In this document: piece after piece, positions 36,192 to 45,122 of the stretch
Layout: the number at the start of each line of letters is the position of its first letter
Numbering within the stretch: position 1 is the stretch's first letter
Assembly: GCF_036053395.1 (NCBI RefSeq)
Contig: NZ_CP107942.1
Coordinates: 2,012,501 to 2,076,500 of the forward strand
DNA: 64,000 bases
Direction of reading: 5' to 3'
Origin: Actinoplanes sp. NBC_00393
GTDB lineage: Bacteria; Actinomycetota; Actinomycetes; Mycobacteriales; Micromonosporaceae
Notes under the pieces: model-generated
The model's database searches: none
Seen by the model: the letters and a program-made list of their open reading frames with translations, nothing else
Told to the model about the DNA's origin: nothing
Program-made: the position numbers and the translations under genes

Positions 36192-36806
36192 TCAGTCCGC
36201 AAACGCCAGGACCCGGTGCCGGCCGACCCGGTCGGGGCCGGTCAGCAGAGCGGCATCCTCGTCCTCCCCGATCGGGACCGAGGTGACGGCCGTGACGACG
36301 TCCTGTATCGCACCGGGTGAGGTGGTGAGGTGCACGATCGCCATCTTGACGGCGTCTGGATGCCAGAGCACCCAGGTCCGGATCAGGCCGGGTACCTGCC
36401 GCAGCGCGGGACTGATCCGGTCCCGCCCGCGGCGCCGTGCCAGGGCGGCACGTTCCGGGCTCATCGGCCCGTCGAAGTAGGCGACGAGCGCGTGCCCGGC
36501 CGGTCCGGTCGCCGGCCCGCTCACCTGCTCCTCGACCTCGTAGACGTCGTCGGTGAGCAGCTCGACGGGCCGAGGCCGTCCGGCCGCGGCCCGGGAGCGT
36601 TCGGACGCCAGCTCGGCGTCCTCGCGGGTGTGCCACAGGGTCAGGAGGGTGCCGGCCTGGTCGTCGCTTTCGAGCAACACCAGGCCGGCGTACCCGGGAT
36701 GCGCCGAGATCATCTCGGTCAGCATGCGGATCATCTTGTCGGGATCGTCGGTCTCGGGTCGGGAAGCAGTGGTCTGCAGTCGTGCGTACATGTTTCCCAT
36801 GCTCAT
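36192..36806 (-). CDS. ABM-like (dimeric alpha/beta barrel) protein
   Basis: A 204-residue protein with two ferredoxin-like halves of the antibiotic biosynthesis monooxygenase type: MYARLQTTAS...HPGYAGLVLLES, then SPALRQVPGLIRTWVLWH. This repeat of P-G-(x)-x-x hydrophobic strands is typical of the superfamily. No catalytic assignment is possible. The frame is open to 36887, but ATG 36806 (MSMGNMYARL) or 36800 are the first Met codons near the domain and are preferred. It is convergent with, and abuts, the methyltransferase gene. Confidence 0.6.
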   Translation of the reverse strand: MSMGNMYARLQTTASRPETDDPDKMIRMLTEMISAHPGYAGLVLLESDDQAGTLLTLWHTREDAELASERSRAAAGRPRPVELLTDDVYEVEEQVSGPATGPAGHALVAYFDGPMSPERAALARRRGRDRISPALRQVPGLIRTWVLWHPDAVKMAIVHLTTSPGAIQDVVTAVTSVPIGEDEDAALLTGPDRVGRHRVLAFAD

Positions 36807-36886
36807 CTCGGGTGAGCGCCCGCACCTCAGTGCTAGTACGCAGATAGGCGGAACAGGATGCCCCGGGTCCCGTCTGCTGACGCGCA

Positions 36887-36892
36887 TATGAT
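36887..36892 (+). promoter_or_regulatory. -10 box for leaderless aminotransferase transcript
   Basis: TATGAT, near consensus, ends 6 nt before ATG 36899. No RBS lies in the 6-nt gap CAGGCG. Confidence 0.5.
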
Positions 36893-36898
36893 CAGGCG

Positions 36899-37798
36899 AT
36901 GCTCCAGCAGTACGACGAGCGCAACGCCGGCATCCGCTACTGGGTCAACGGCGAGCTCCTGCACCGCGACCAGCCCGGACTGTCCCCGTTCGACTCGGTG
37001 GTGCAGGGCGGCGACGCCGTCTGGGAGGGCCTACGCGTCTACCGCGGCGCGATCTTCGGCCTCACCGAGCACCTGGCCCGCTTGCGCCGGTCCGCGCTGG
37101 CGCTCGGCTTCACCGACATCCCCGCAGACGGGGTTCTGGTCTCCGCGATCACCGAGACGTTGCAGGCCAACGAGATGACCGACGGCGTGCACATCCGGCT
37201 CACCCTGACCCGCGGGGTGAAGGTGACCAGCGGCATGGACCCACGCCTGAACCGCTCCGGCCTGACCCTGATCGTCCTGGCCGAACACAAGGCCCCGGTC
37301 TACGACACCACCGGCCTGCGGCTGGCCACGTCGAGCTTCCGCCGCCCCGCCCCCGACGTGCTCGACCCGAAGATCCACCACAACAACCTGCTGAACTCCA
37401 TCCTCGCCAAGATCGAGGCAAACGCGGCCGGCGCCGACGACGCCCTGATGCTGGACCAGCGCGGTTTTGTCGCCGAGACCAACGCCACCCACCTGTTCGC
37501 GGTGATCGGCGACGCCCTGGTCACCCCGACCACCGCCGCCTGCCCCGAGGGCATCACCCGGCAGACGGTCCTGGATCTGGCCGCCGCGCACGCCATCCCG
37601 GCGGTGGTGCGCGACGTGTCGCTCACCGAGATGTACGCGGCCGACGAGGTCTTCTGCACCGGCACGATGGGCGAGATCGCCGCCGTCACGGTGATCGACG
37701 GCCGTCCGATCGGCGGCGGCGAGGTCGGCCCGCTGACCAGCCGCATCGCCAAGCTCTACCAGGAATACGCCGCCACTCACGGCGTCCGCCTCTTGTAA
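36899..37798 (+). CDS. Class IV PLP aminotransferase (branched-chain/D-amino-acid type)
   Basis: A 299-residue fold type IV enzyme. YWVNGELLHRD and GDAVWEGLRVYRG form the small domain; the PLP lysine is expected at Lys158 (DPKIHHNNLLNSILAK) and the pyridine-N-binding Glu at 193 (GFVAETNATHLF). The C-terminal FCTGTMGEIAAVTVIDGRPI is the usual phosphate-binding TGT loop. The general reaction interconverts branched-chain amino acids with 2-oxo acids; D-amino-acid or aminodeoxychorismate-lyase-like activity cannot be excluded. The sulfotransferase about 600 bp away belongs to a family found fused to this enzyme in plants (from memory), which may hint at a functional link. Confidence 0.85.
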   Translation: MLQQYDERNAGIRYWVNGELLHRDQPGLSPFDSVVQGGDAVWEGLRVYRGAIFGLTEHLARLRRSALALGFTDIPADGVLVSAITETLQANEMTDGVHIRLTLTRGVKVTSGMDPRLNRSGLTLIVLAEHKAPVYDTTGLRLATSSFRRPAPDVLDPKIHHNNLLNSILAKIEANAAGADDALMLDQRGFVAETNATHLFAVIGDALVTPTTAACPEGITRQTVLDLAAAHAIPAVVRDVSLTEMYAADEVFCTGTMGEIAAVTVIDGRPIGGGEVGPLTSRIAKLYQEYAATHGVRLL

Positions 37799-38392
37799 AG
37801 CGGCCGACCACCCGCGCGTGGTCACTCACCGCTGTGCCGTCCCGCCGCATCGTGGCCGTTATCGCCGTTCCGCGCGAGCCGACTGCCGGGGCGCGGCAGT
37901 CGGCGCGGCCGCCGGGCTCATCCTGCTGGTCACGCTCAAACCGCAGCCACCCGCCACCGCAGCAGCCACCCGCCCCCCGCAGCATCCGGCCACCGCAGCA
38001 TCCACCGGCGACCGCACAGAATTCCCGGCCACCGCACAGCATCCCCGGCCACCGCAGCATCCCAGGCCACCGCACAGCATCCCCGGCTACCGAACGGCAT
38101 CCGGCCGGCCGGCGGCAGCAGCGCTAACGCGCGGCCGGGCCCGCTTTTGAAGGCTGTTCGATCACTGGGCCGCGCATCAGTGCTATCTGCCGGCCGTTGA
38201 GGCAGCGCTACTGCAGGGCTCGATGATCAACAAGTCCGAAAACAGCGCCTCAGCCGCGCGCTGGCGACGTCACCTCGATCCAGCGCCGGTTCTGCCTTTC
38301 TGGCTGGGCACGGAAAGCGGCTTGCACGGCCGGAGGCGGCGCTCATAACAGGCGGGAGGGTCTATAGGTGGCGGCCGAGCTGGTCAGGCTGG
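37799..38392. other. Gene-free stretch with short hairpin and repeat block
   Basis: Between the convergent aminotransferase and sulfotransferase genes. It holds a 6-bp hairpin GACCAC-CCGCGC-GTGGTC (37806-37823), the 18-20-bp repeat block (37990-38104), and about 290 bp with no recognisable feature. Confidence 0.6.
37990..38104. repeat. 18-20-bp tandem repeat, six imperfect units
   Basis: Units begin at 37990, 38009, 38029, 38049, 38067 and 38087, with core CCACCGCACAGCATCCCCGG. Unit length varies (18, 19, 20 bp), which shifts the frame, so the Pro/His-rich translations are probably artefacts. Confidence 0.75.
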
Positions 38393-39097
38393 CTAGAGGC
38401 GGTGTTCGGCGAGTTCCTCGTAGTAGGGACGGGCCGCCTCCACCAACGGGCGTAAGCGGGCCGGCACGTCAACCGCGGACGGATCATAGGGTGCAAATCC
38501 AGTGGAAGCGCGCACCGCCGCGTACCAGAAAGGGGCCCAAACGCCGTCGGTCTCGCGCGGACCCGGCGCCCAGGAAAGCATCGCCGGGTCGAAGGCGAAG
38601 CCGAGACCGGCGCACAGGCGCCGCAGCGTGCCCTCCGGATCGCGCAGCACGTCCGCCGCGTCCACCACCGGACCGCCGAACGTCCGGAAGATCTCCGCCT
38701 GCTGCGGATAGCCGAGGTCGTCCAGAGTCGGCTCGCCTCGCACCCGCGCGTAGGAGGCCACCACCTGGGACGGCTCGCGGATCAGGAACGCGTGGGTGAG
38801 ATCGCCCAGCCACTCCCGGCCGATCGTGGGGAGCAGGTGGTGGGTCATGTGTTTCTGGTACTGGATCGCGGGGTGGCCGGGCAGCGGCCCGGTCAGGGCC
38901 GCCGCCACCTCCTGCCAGCGGGTGGGCTGCGACGCCAGGATCTCGTCGCGGCCGGGATGATCGAGACCGGTCACCGCCAGGTAGTGGGCGTAGAGCGGCT
39001 CGTCGACCACCACCGTATCGGCGCGCGACGAGAAACTGCGCATCATGGCGGTCGAGATGTTGCGCGGCCCCGACCACATCGCCACCCGGATCGTCAT
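38393..39097 (-). CDS. P-loop sulfotransferase-like protein
   Basis: A 234-residue cytosolic protein. It opens with VAMWSGPRNISTAMMRSF, the 5'-phosphosulfate-binding loop variant of sulfotransferases that act with class IV aminotransferases, then DEPLYAHYL, FLIREPSQVVASYARV (the 3'-phosphate-binding segment) and a C-terminal RPYYEELAEHRL. Expected reaction: sulfate transfer from PAPS to an unknown small molecule. ATG 39097 overlaps the stop of the upstream nitroreductase by 4 bp, so the two are coupled. The frame continues upstream only as a shadow of that gene. Confidence 0.8.
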   Translation of the reverse strand: MTIRVAMWSGPRNISTAMMRSFSSRADTVVVDEPLYAHYLAVTGLDHPGRDEILASQPTRWQEVAAALTGPLPGHPAIQYQKHMTHHLLPTIGREWLGDLTHAFLIREPSQVVASYARVRGEPTLDDLGYPQQAEIFRTFGGPVVDAADVLRDPEGTLRRLCAGLGFAFDPAMLSWAPGPRETDGVWAPFWYAAVRASTGFAPYDPSAVDVPARLRPLVEAARPYYEELAEHRL

Positions 39098-39516
39098 CGG
39101 ACGCGGGTCAGCTCCAGCACCGGGATGACGCGGATGCCGGCGGTCTTCTGCTCGTACTCCGCGAAGCCCGGGTAGCGCCGGGCCTGCTCGCCGAAGATCT
39201 GGTCGCGCTCGTCCCCGGTGATCTCCTTCACCTCGACCGGGAACGAGGCAGTGCCCACCTCCGCGGACGCCTCGCCGGCGGCGATCAGGTTGTGGTACCA
39301 CTCCGGGTGCGTCGGCGCACCGCCCTTGGAGGCGAAGATGTACATGACGTCGGGATCGGTCTCGTGCGGCAGGTACATCAGCGGCGCCACGATCTCGCGC
39401 CCGCTCTTGCGTCCCCGGTGGTGCACCAGAATCATTGGCGCGCCCTCGAACGGTCCGCCGACGCGGCCCTCGTTCGCACGGAACTCCTCGATGATCTTCG
39501 TGTTCCAGTCGCTCAT
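39094..39516 (-). CDS. Deazaflavin (F420)-dependent nitroreductase-family protein
   Basis: A 140-residue protein of the Ddn/split-barrel family: NTKIIEEFRANEGRVGG, the F420/lipid-binding strand LVHHRGRKSGRE with K-S-G, and WYHNLIAAGEASAEVG. Members reduce quinones or other substrates with F420H2; the substrate here is unknown. ATG 39516 (MSDWNTK) is chosen over 39552, where the extra 12 residues do not fit the family. It overlaps the sulfotransferase start (ATGA), forming a two-gene operon divergent from the LexA/nSTAND segment. Confidence 0.85.
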   Translation of the reverse strand: MSDWNTKIIEEFRANEGRVGGPFEGAPMILVHHRGRKSGREIVAPLMYLPHETDPDVMYIFASKGGAPTHPEWYHNLIAAGEASAEVGTASFPVEVKEITGDERDQIFGEQARRYPGFAEYEQKTAGIRVIPVLELTRVR

Positions 39517-39572
39517 GGCTGAAGTCAAGCATGTCTGTAGATCAGCGGACACTTTTCTGTCCGGTCCCGTCC

Positions 39573-39578
39573 TACCGT
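39573..39578 (+). promoter_or_regulatory. -10 box upstream of the first gene of the LexA/nSTAND segment
   Basis: TACCGT ends 6 nt before ATG 39585 with only GCGGGC between, so translation is probably leaderless. Confidence 0.45.
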
Positions 39579-39584
39579 GCGGGC

Positions 39585-40205
39585 ATGCCCGAGTTCAGTA
39601 AAGACTGTGATCCGGCCGACGCGATCTTCTTCCGGCCCGACAAGTCGGAGCCGATCGGCTACCTCCTCGATCTGTCCGTCGCCAGCACCACCGTGCCGGC
39701 CGAACTCAAGGTCGCGGTCCCGACCGACGTGACCGCGCAGGTCTCACCCGGCACCGGCATCCGGTTGACCCCGGCGGTGGCCGTACTCGGCAGCATCTCC
39801 TGGTCGCTGCGCCCGAACGAGCCGATCCGGATCTTCGCCTACGCCGAAGTCGCGGTGGCGCAGACCCTGGCCGCGCTGCGGCGGCGCAACCTGCCGGACC
39901 CAGTCGCCCGGGTCTCGATAGTGATCTACGACTACGACCCGGCCCGGGAGGCCTACTACCCGCAGTTCCGCACGCGGGGCGGCGGCGGGGCGCCGGATCC
40001 GACCGTGCCGGCCACGCCGGTGACCGGCTGGCTCGGCAAGGACGGCCTGCTGGTCGCAGAAGATCCCGAAGATCTGACCCCGGGCGTACGGGTACACGCG
40101 GTCCAATTCGAACTGGTGCCGGTCGCGACCGCTGTTCCCCAGCAGATCCTGATCCAGCCGTCCCCGCACGAGACGATCATCAAGGATTTCGGTACGCCCG
40201 ACTAG
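39585..40205 (+). CDS. Unrecognised beta-rich protein upstream of LexA-like gene
   Basis: A 206-residue cytosolic protein without signal or membrane segment. It is predicted mostly beta (AELKVAVPTDVTAQVSPG, RVSIVIYDYDPAREAYYP), with a Gly-rich loop (TRGGGGAPDPT) and a C-terminal tail QILIQPSPHETIIKDFG. I do not recognise a family; the all-beta pattern with a flexible loop could suit a structural or binding protein. ATG 39585 is chosen because it follows a TACCGT box; the frame opens at 39531. It is the first of five same-strand genes leading through the LexA-like repressor to the protease-NTPase pair, so a shared role is possible but unproven. Confidence 0.6.
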   Translation: MPEFSKDCDPADAIFFRPDKSEPIGYLLDLSVASTTVPAELKVAVPTDVTAQVSPGTGIRLTPAVAVLGSISWSLRPNEPIRIFAYAEVAVAQTLAALRRRNLPDPVARVSIVIYDYDPAREAYYPQFRTRGGGGAPDPTVPATPVTGWLGKDGLLVAEDPEDLTPGVRVHAVQFELVPVATAVPQQILIQPSPHETIIKDFGTPD

Positions 40206-40271
40206 GTGATCCTGCCGCACGATGGCGTGGCCTGCCGACGCCCGGCGTCATGCGTCTGGCAAGATCCTCAG

Positions 40272-40916
40272 GTGCTATCGGCTGAGGAATTCGACACGTC
40301 CGTGCTGACCGAGCGTCAGCGCCGCATCCTGGGAGTCATCCGGGACTGGGCGGTGAAATACGGTCACGCGCCGTCCACCCGGGAGATCGGAGATGCGGTC
40401 GGCCTGGCCTCGACGTCGTCGGTCAGCCGTCATCTGCGCCAGCTCGAGGACCTCGGGTTCCTGCGCCGGGGGCGGACCGTGACGCGCCCGATCGACGTAC
40501 GCATGTATCTGGAACCCGCCACCCCCGAGTCCGGTAGCGAGTCGACGGTCGGGGTGCCGCTGGTCGGCACGATCGCGGCCGGCACGCCGATTCTGGCCGA
40601 GGAGGAGACCGGGGAGCTGCTCAACCTGCCCCGCGACCTGGTCGGCCGGGGCACCCTGTTCTGCCTGCGGGTGCAGGGCGACTCGATGATCGACGCGGCG
40701 ATCTGCGACGGGGACATCGTGGTGGTTCGCCAGCAGCAGGAGGCGTACAACGGGGACATCGTGGCCGCGATGATCGACGAGGAGGCGACGGTCAAGGTGT
40801 TCCGGCGGCGCTCGGGGCACGTTCTGCTGGAGCCGCGCAACCCGGCGTACGAACCGATCGACGGGGACCGGGCCGTCATTCTGGGCAAAGTGGTCTCGGT
40901 GCTACGCCGCATGTGA
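40272..40916 (+). CDS. lexA: LexA-family repressor with self-cleavage site
   Basis: A 214-residue repressor. The N-terminal winged helix ([46 protein letters not shown]) is followed by an S24 peptidase domain with cleavage site Ala103-Gly104 (GTIAAGTP), catalytic Ser138 ([15 protein letters not shown]) and Lys175 (EEATVKVF). LexA represses SOS genes until RecA-stimulated autocleavage. All catalytic parts are present, but wing and linker are shorter than usual and no CGAAC-N4-GTTCG-type SOS box was seen nearby, so it may be a LexA paralogue dedicated to the downstream genes. GTG 40272 is preferred to the upstream opening at 40206. The next gene starts 60 bp after its stop. Confidence 0.85.
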   Translation: MLSAEEFDTSVLTERQRRILGVIRDWAVKYGHAPSTREIGDAVGLASTSSVSRHLRQLEDLGFLRRGRTVTRPIDVRMYLEPATPESGSESTVGVPLVGTIAAGTPILAEEETGELLNLPRDLVGRGTLFCLRVQGDSMIDAAICDGDIVVVRQQQEAYNGDIVAAMIDEEATVKVFRRRSGHVLLEPRNPAYEPIDGDRAVILGKVVSVLRRM

Positions 40917-40940
40917 CGGCTTTCGCCCACCGCATAGATT
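40913..40940 (+). promoter_or_regulatory. Promoter of the trypsin-nSTAND pair
   Basis: A -35 GTGACG (40913-40918), overlapping the LexA-like stop codon, and a -10 TAGATT (40935-40940) are 16 bp apart. They lie upstream of a GGGGGAGGG ribosome-binding site and TTG start 40977, giving a leader of about 30 nt. Confidence 0.5.
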
Positions 40941-40976
40941 GGTGTCGGTCTGTGCGGTGCGGGGGAGGGCAGCGGA

Positions 40977-43900
40977 TTGGCGGGCAACCGGGAGCCGGTG
41001 GCGGTCGCGCGTATCCGGAACCAGGTGGGCCAGGTCGCCGGCAGCGGGTTCCTGGTCGCTCCGGACCTGGTGCTGACCTGCACCCATGTGGTCCGCCATG
41101 CGCTCGACACCAAGTTCACCTCCGAGCCGCCGGACGGCGCCGTCGAGCTGGACTTCCCGCTGCCGGACGGGGTGGCTAAAGCGCGGGCCACCGTCGTCGC
41201 GTGGACGCCGGAGAACTCCGGTCACCGCGGTGACACCACCCTGCTGCGCCTGACCGAGCCGCTGCCGGGCCTGCCGGTGGCCCGGCTCAGCCCGCAGCAG
41301 ACCAGCCGTGACGAGCCGGTCCGGATCTTCGGGTACGCGTTGCTGCGCGCCCACGGCCCCGGCGACGTGATCGCCGGGGTGGCCGTCACCGAGCGCGCCG
41401 GGATGCTGCAGATCAACACCGAGGGTGAGCTGCAGGTCGAGCGCGGCTACAGCGGCTCCCCGGTCTATCGGGCGGACGGCGGCGCGGTCGTCGGCATGGT
41501 GGTGCAGACGGTCACCGGCGGGCGGAGCTGCAACGCCGTACCGGTCAACGCCCTCCTGGAGAACTTCGCCGAGCTCGGCGAACCGGATCCGGCGGCCGCG
41601 TCGCCGTACCGAGGTCTGCAACCGTTCGAGGAACGCCACGCCGACCGGTTCCACGGCCGCGCCGACCTGACCGCCACGCTGGTGGAAGCGATCCGGCGCC
41701 GGCCGCTGCTGATCGTGATGGGCCCGTCCGGCAGTGGCAAGTCGTCGCTGGTCCGGGCCGGTCTGGTGCCCGCGGTCCGGGCGGCGAAGGTCGAGAGTGT
41801 CACCGACCGGCTGTTCCCCGGCGAGCAGGCCGAGACCATGGTGGCCCGGCTGGTCCTGCAGGCGATCAGACCGGATGCCGGGTCCGCCGAGGAGCGGGGC
41901 CTGGCCGAGCGGCTGCGCACCGAACGTTCGGATGCGCTGGCCGGCCTGGCCCGCGCCCTCGACGAACGCGCCGGTGACGACGGTCTGCTCCTCTTCGTCG
42001 ACCAGCTGGAGGAGGCCCCGCCCCCGGCCGTCGAGTCCACGATCGAGCTGCTGCACGGCCTGGTCCGCAGCGCCCGGCGCCGCCCGGACGGCACGGTACG
42101 TGTCGCAGCCGTGGTGACGTTGCGTGCCCGGGTGCTGGAGGACACCGTCGGCCCGGAGGTCGCCGAGGCGGTCCGGCGGGCCGCGATCGAACTGGTCCGC
42201 CCGATGAGCCCGGACGAGCTGCGCGACGCCATCCGGGCCGGTGGTGTGCGGTTTGAAGCCGGTCTGGACGAGCGGATCCTCGCCGAGGCCGGTGACGAGC
42301 CCGGTCGGCTGCCGCTGATCGAGTTCACCCTGGAACGGCTGTGGCAGGACCGCGGCCGCTTCGACGAGCTGTCGATCGAGGTGTACAAACAGCTCGGCGG
42401 CGTCTCCGGCGCCCTGGCCACCTACGCCGACGAGGTTCTGAGCGAACAGCCGGAGGAAGACCGGGAACGGTTCCGGGCGGTGCTGACCGCGATGGCCCGG
42501 CCCGCGGACGACGGCGCCGGGTTCCGGCGCCAGCCGCTGGAACTCGACGGCCGTGACGCCGCGGAACTGGTCGCGATCAAGCTGCTGGCGAGGAGCCGGC
42601 TCGTCGTGGTGTCCGAGCCGGCCGGCCGCCCGAGTTACGCCGAGTTGGCACACCAGGCCCTGCTCGAGAGCTGGCCGGCGCTGCGGGAATGGCTCACCGC
42701 GGACCGCGAGTTCCTGGTCTGGCGCGACCGGCTGCGCACCGACCGGAAACGCTGGGTGGCCTCCGGCGAGGATCCGGACGCGCTGTTGCGGGGCGCCGCC
42801 CTGGCCGAGGCCCAGCGGTGGACGGCCGCGCGCACGGCCGACCTCGACGGGGCCGACCTCGGGTTCGTGCGGGCCGGCCAGGCGCGGGAGAGGCGGCGGG
42901 TGCGGGTGCTGCGTACCGTGATCGCGGTTGTCACCGCTCTGGCGGTGTTGGCGACGCTGCTCGCGGTGGTGGTCGTCTGGCGCAGCGCGGCCCTGGCCGA
43001 TCAGGTCCGGGCAGGCGTTTCGCGGCAGCTCGCCGCGCATTCCCAGCGCTTCCGCGACAGCAATCCGGCCAAGGCCCTGCAGTTCGCGCAGGCCGCGTGG
43101 CACGCGGACAAAACCCCGGAGGCGTACGGGGCGCTGCTCACCCAGTTCGCCATGCTCGACCGGGTCGACCGGGTTCTCCCGAACCTGTGGGAGGGCGCCG
43201 CGAGCCGGATCCAGGCCAGCGACGACGGGCAGGTCGTGGTGATCGCCGGCGCTGAAGACCCGGTGGTCTGGCGCGGGCTGACCGGTGGCGGGCCGGTCCG
43301 GGTGTCATTGGCCGGCGCCGCGGCGGTGGACCAGCTCCAAGTCGATCCATCCGGCCGGTACGTGGCGGGAGCGGCTGACGACGGCACGGTGATGTTCTGG
43401 GATCTGGCCCGGCCGGATGCTCCCCGGACCCTGTCCGAGAAGGTCACCGGCGGACCGGTGAGCCCGCTGCAAGTCGGCAACCTCGCCTTCAACGGCGACG
43501 GGACCCGCCTGCTGGTGTTCCGGGTGAAAGGGACGACGGGCGCGAACGCCGACACCACGGTTCCCGACCTGCGCGTGTGGAATCTGGCCGACGGCACTGC
43601 GATCACCTCGGCGGTCTCGCTGACCGACGACGACTTCCGCGCCTACTTCGGCCCGCGCCTCGGCACGGTCGCGATCGAGCGCACGAACCAGGTGGTCGTC
43701 GCCGACCTCGCGTCGGGCCGGGCCCGCACCACCTTTCGTGAGCGCAGCGCCCGGCTGGCCGGCAACGGCGCGACGGTCATCGACTGCGATACCGACAACC
43801 TGCGGGTGCGCGACATCGCGTCCGGCCGGACACTGCGGTCGATTCCGATCTTCTGCGGCCTGCTGACCGTTGACGGCACCACCAACGCGGTCGTCAACGG

Positions 43901-45122
43901 CGCTGAGGTGGTCGACTTGCGGACCGGCTCGGTGCACCGCAGCGCCATGCCGCCGGTCGGCGACTCGGGAATGGCCATTGTGACCCCGGCGACGGGCGAT
44001 CTGGTGGCCCTCGGTGTGCGCGGGGAGTTGCTCTACCGCACCCGGCCCACCCCGGCCACTGTCTCCGCGCGCGCGTCAGAGGCCGACGAGAAGACTGCCG
44101 CACCGGGCGCCCGGTGGGTGGTCACGCCGGACGGCCGGCACGCGGTGACGATCCGCAGCTCCGGCGAGATCGAACTGTCGGAGACCTCGACCGGCCAGCA
44201 GATCGCCCGATCTCGGACGGTGCCCCACCTGAAATCCCCGCACCGGGAACCGCAGTTCGCCATCACCCCGGACAACCGTTATCTGGTCATCGCCGAGCCG
44301 GATGCCTTAGCCGTCCACAGTCTTCCGGCGCTGACCCGGCAGCGGCGTCTCCCGCTTCCCGAGGCGAACCTCGACGGCGCGGTGCCCCCACCCGAAACGG
44401 CGTTGGGCACCACGGTCGCCGCGACCGGCGCGGATCGGGTCGTGGTGCTGCATCACGGCATCCTGGCCTCGTGGAGTGCCGGCACCGGCGAACCGGCCGG
44501 CCCGCCGTTGCCGATCACCGACGGTGACGCCGCGGCCCGTTTCGAAGCCGCCAAGGCCTTCATCACGGCGGTCCGGCCGGGCCATCCGCACCAGGTCGCG
44601 ATCGTCCTGAGCGAGGGGACGCTGCAGATCTGGAGCCTCGACCAGCGAAAGGTCGTCGAGACCGTCCCCGCCTCGGCGGCGGCCGGCGGGCGGTCCGCGG
44701 TGTTCGACACCACCGGCGGCCTGCTCGCCGTCGGCACCCGCTCCGGAACCACCGAGATCTGGGAGGCCACCGAACGGGACGCCGGCCGGCCCGTGCCCTC
44801 GGAACCCTTCGTCCGGGTGCTCGGGTTCACCAGCGAGCGCTATCTCCTCGTCCAGTCGATCGGTTCGCCGACGAACGCCCAGCTCTGGGACATCGGTGCC
44901 GGGCTGCTGCTCGCGGAACTGCCCGCGCCCGACGGCGGCGGCAACTGGACACTGAGCGACGGCGTCCTGGCCAGCCGGGCCCGGGAGGTCAGCCAGGTCA
45001 TCCGGCTCGACCCGGATTCGTGGTTCCAGCGGCTGTGCGACCTCAACGACCGCCCCTTCGCCGCCGAGGAAGTCGATCTGCTGAAGCGTGACAAGATCTC
45101 CGTCGAACGGCCCTGCCCATGA
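40977..45122 (+). CDS. Trypsin-nSTAND1-TM-beta-propeller protein (copy A)
   Basis: A 1381-residue multidomain protein. Residues 1-200 form a trypsin-like serine protease with the full triad: His37 (LTCTHVV), Asp86 (RGDTTLL), Ser159 (RGYSGSPV). An nSTAND1 linker (SPYRGLQPFEERHADRFHGR) leads into the NTPase with Walker A GPSGSGKSS (249-257) and Walker B LLLFVDQLEEA (337-347), then winged-helix and helical regions to about 640. One hydrophobic helix (about 645-667) precedes a WD40-like propeller (about 735-1381). By analogy with STAND proteins, ligand binding by the propeller would drive NTP-dependent oligomerisation and switch on the protease. TTG start with a strong RBS; overlaps copy B by 4 bp. 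Confidence 0.92.
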   Translation: MAGNREPVAVARIRNQVGQVAGSGFLVAPDLVLTCTHVVRHALDTKFTSEPPDGAVELDFPLPDGVAKARATVVAWTPENSGHRGDTTLLRLTEPLPGLPVARLSPQQTSRDEPVRIFGYALLRAHGPGDVIAGVAVTERAGMLQINTEGELQVERGYSGSPVYRADGGAVVGMVVQTVTGGRSCNAVPVNALLENFAELGEPDPAAASPYRGLQPFEERHADRFHGRADLTATLVEAIRRRPLLIVMGPSGSGKSSLVRAGLVPAVRAAKVESVTDRLFPGEQAETMVARLVLQAIRPDAGSAEERGLAERLRTERSDALAGLARALDERAGDDGLLLFVDQLEEAPPPAVESTIELLHGLVRSARRRPDGTVRVAAVVTLRARVLEDTVGPEVAEAVRRAAIELVRPMSPDELRDAIRAGGVRFEAGLDERILAEAGDEPGRLPLIEFTLERLWQDRGRFDELSIEVYKQLGGVSGALATYADEVLSEQPEEDRERFRAVLTAMARPADDGAGFRRQPLELDGRDAAELVAIKLLARSRLVVVSEPAGRPSYAELAHQALLESWPALREWLTADREFLVWRDRLRTDRKRWVASGEDPDALLRGAALAEAQRWTAARTADLDGADLGFVRAGQARERRRVRVLRTVIAVVTALAVLATLLAVVVVWRSAALADQVRAGVSRQLAAHSQRFRDSNPAKALQFAQAAWHADKTPEAYGALLTQFAMLDRVDRVLPNLWEGAASRIQASDDGQVVVIAGAEDPVVWRGLTGGGPVRVSLAGAAAVDQLQVDPSGRYVAGAADDGTVMFWDLARPDAPRTLSEKVTGGPVSPLQVGNLAFNGDGTRLLVFRVKGTTGANADTTVPDLRVWNLADGTAITSAVSLTDDDFRAYFGPRLGTVAIERTNQVVVADLASGRARTTFRERSARLAGNGATVIDCDTDNLRVRDIASGRTLRSIPIFCGLLTVDGTTNAVVNGAEVVDLRTGSVHRSAMPPVGDSGMAIVTPATGDLVALGVRGELLYRTRPTPATVSARASEADEKTAAPGARWVVTPDGRHAVTIRSSGEIELSETSTGQQIARSRTVPHLKSPHREPQFAITPDNRYLVIAEPDALAVHSLPALTRQRRLPLPEANLDGAVPPPETALGTTVAATGADRVVVLHHGILASWSAGTGEPAGPPLPITDGDAAARFEAAKAFITAVRPGHPHQVAIVLSEGTLQIWSLDQRKVVETVPASAAAGGRSAVFDTTGGLLAVGTRSGTTEIWEATERDAGRPVPSEPFVRVLGFTSERYLLVQSIGSPTNAQLWDIGAGLLLAELPAPDGGGNWTLSDGVLASRAREVSQVIRLDPDSWFQRLCDLNDRPFAAEEVDLLKRDKISVERPCP

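Noticed and set aside
37818..38150. Possible Pro/His-rich secreted protein of about 110 residues
   Set aside because: The reading depends on an 18/19/20-bp repeat that changes frame; no RBS, signal peptide or start context is convincing.
40206..40271. SOS box upstream of the LexA-like gene
   Set aside because: I looked for a CGAAC-N4-GTTCG-type palindrome here and around 40917-40976 and found none.
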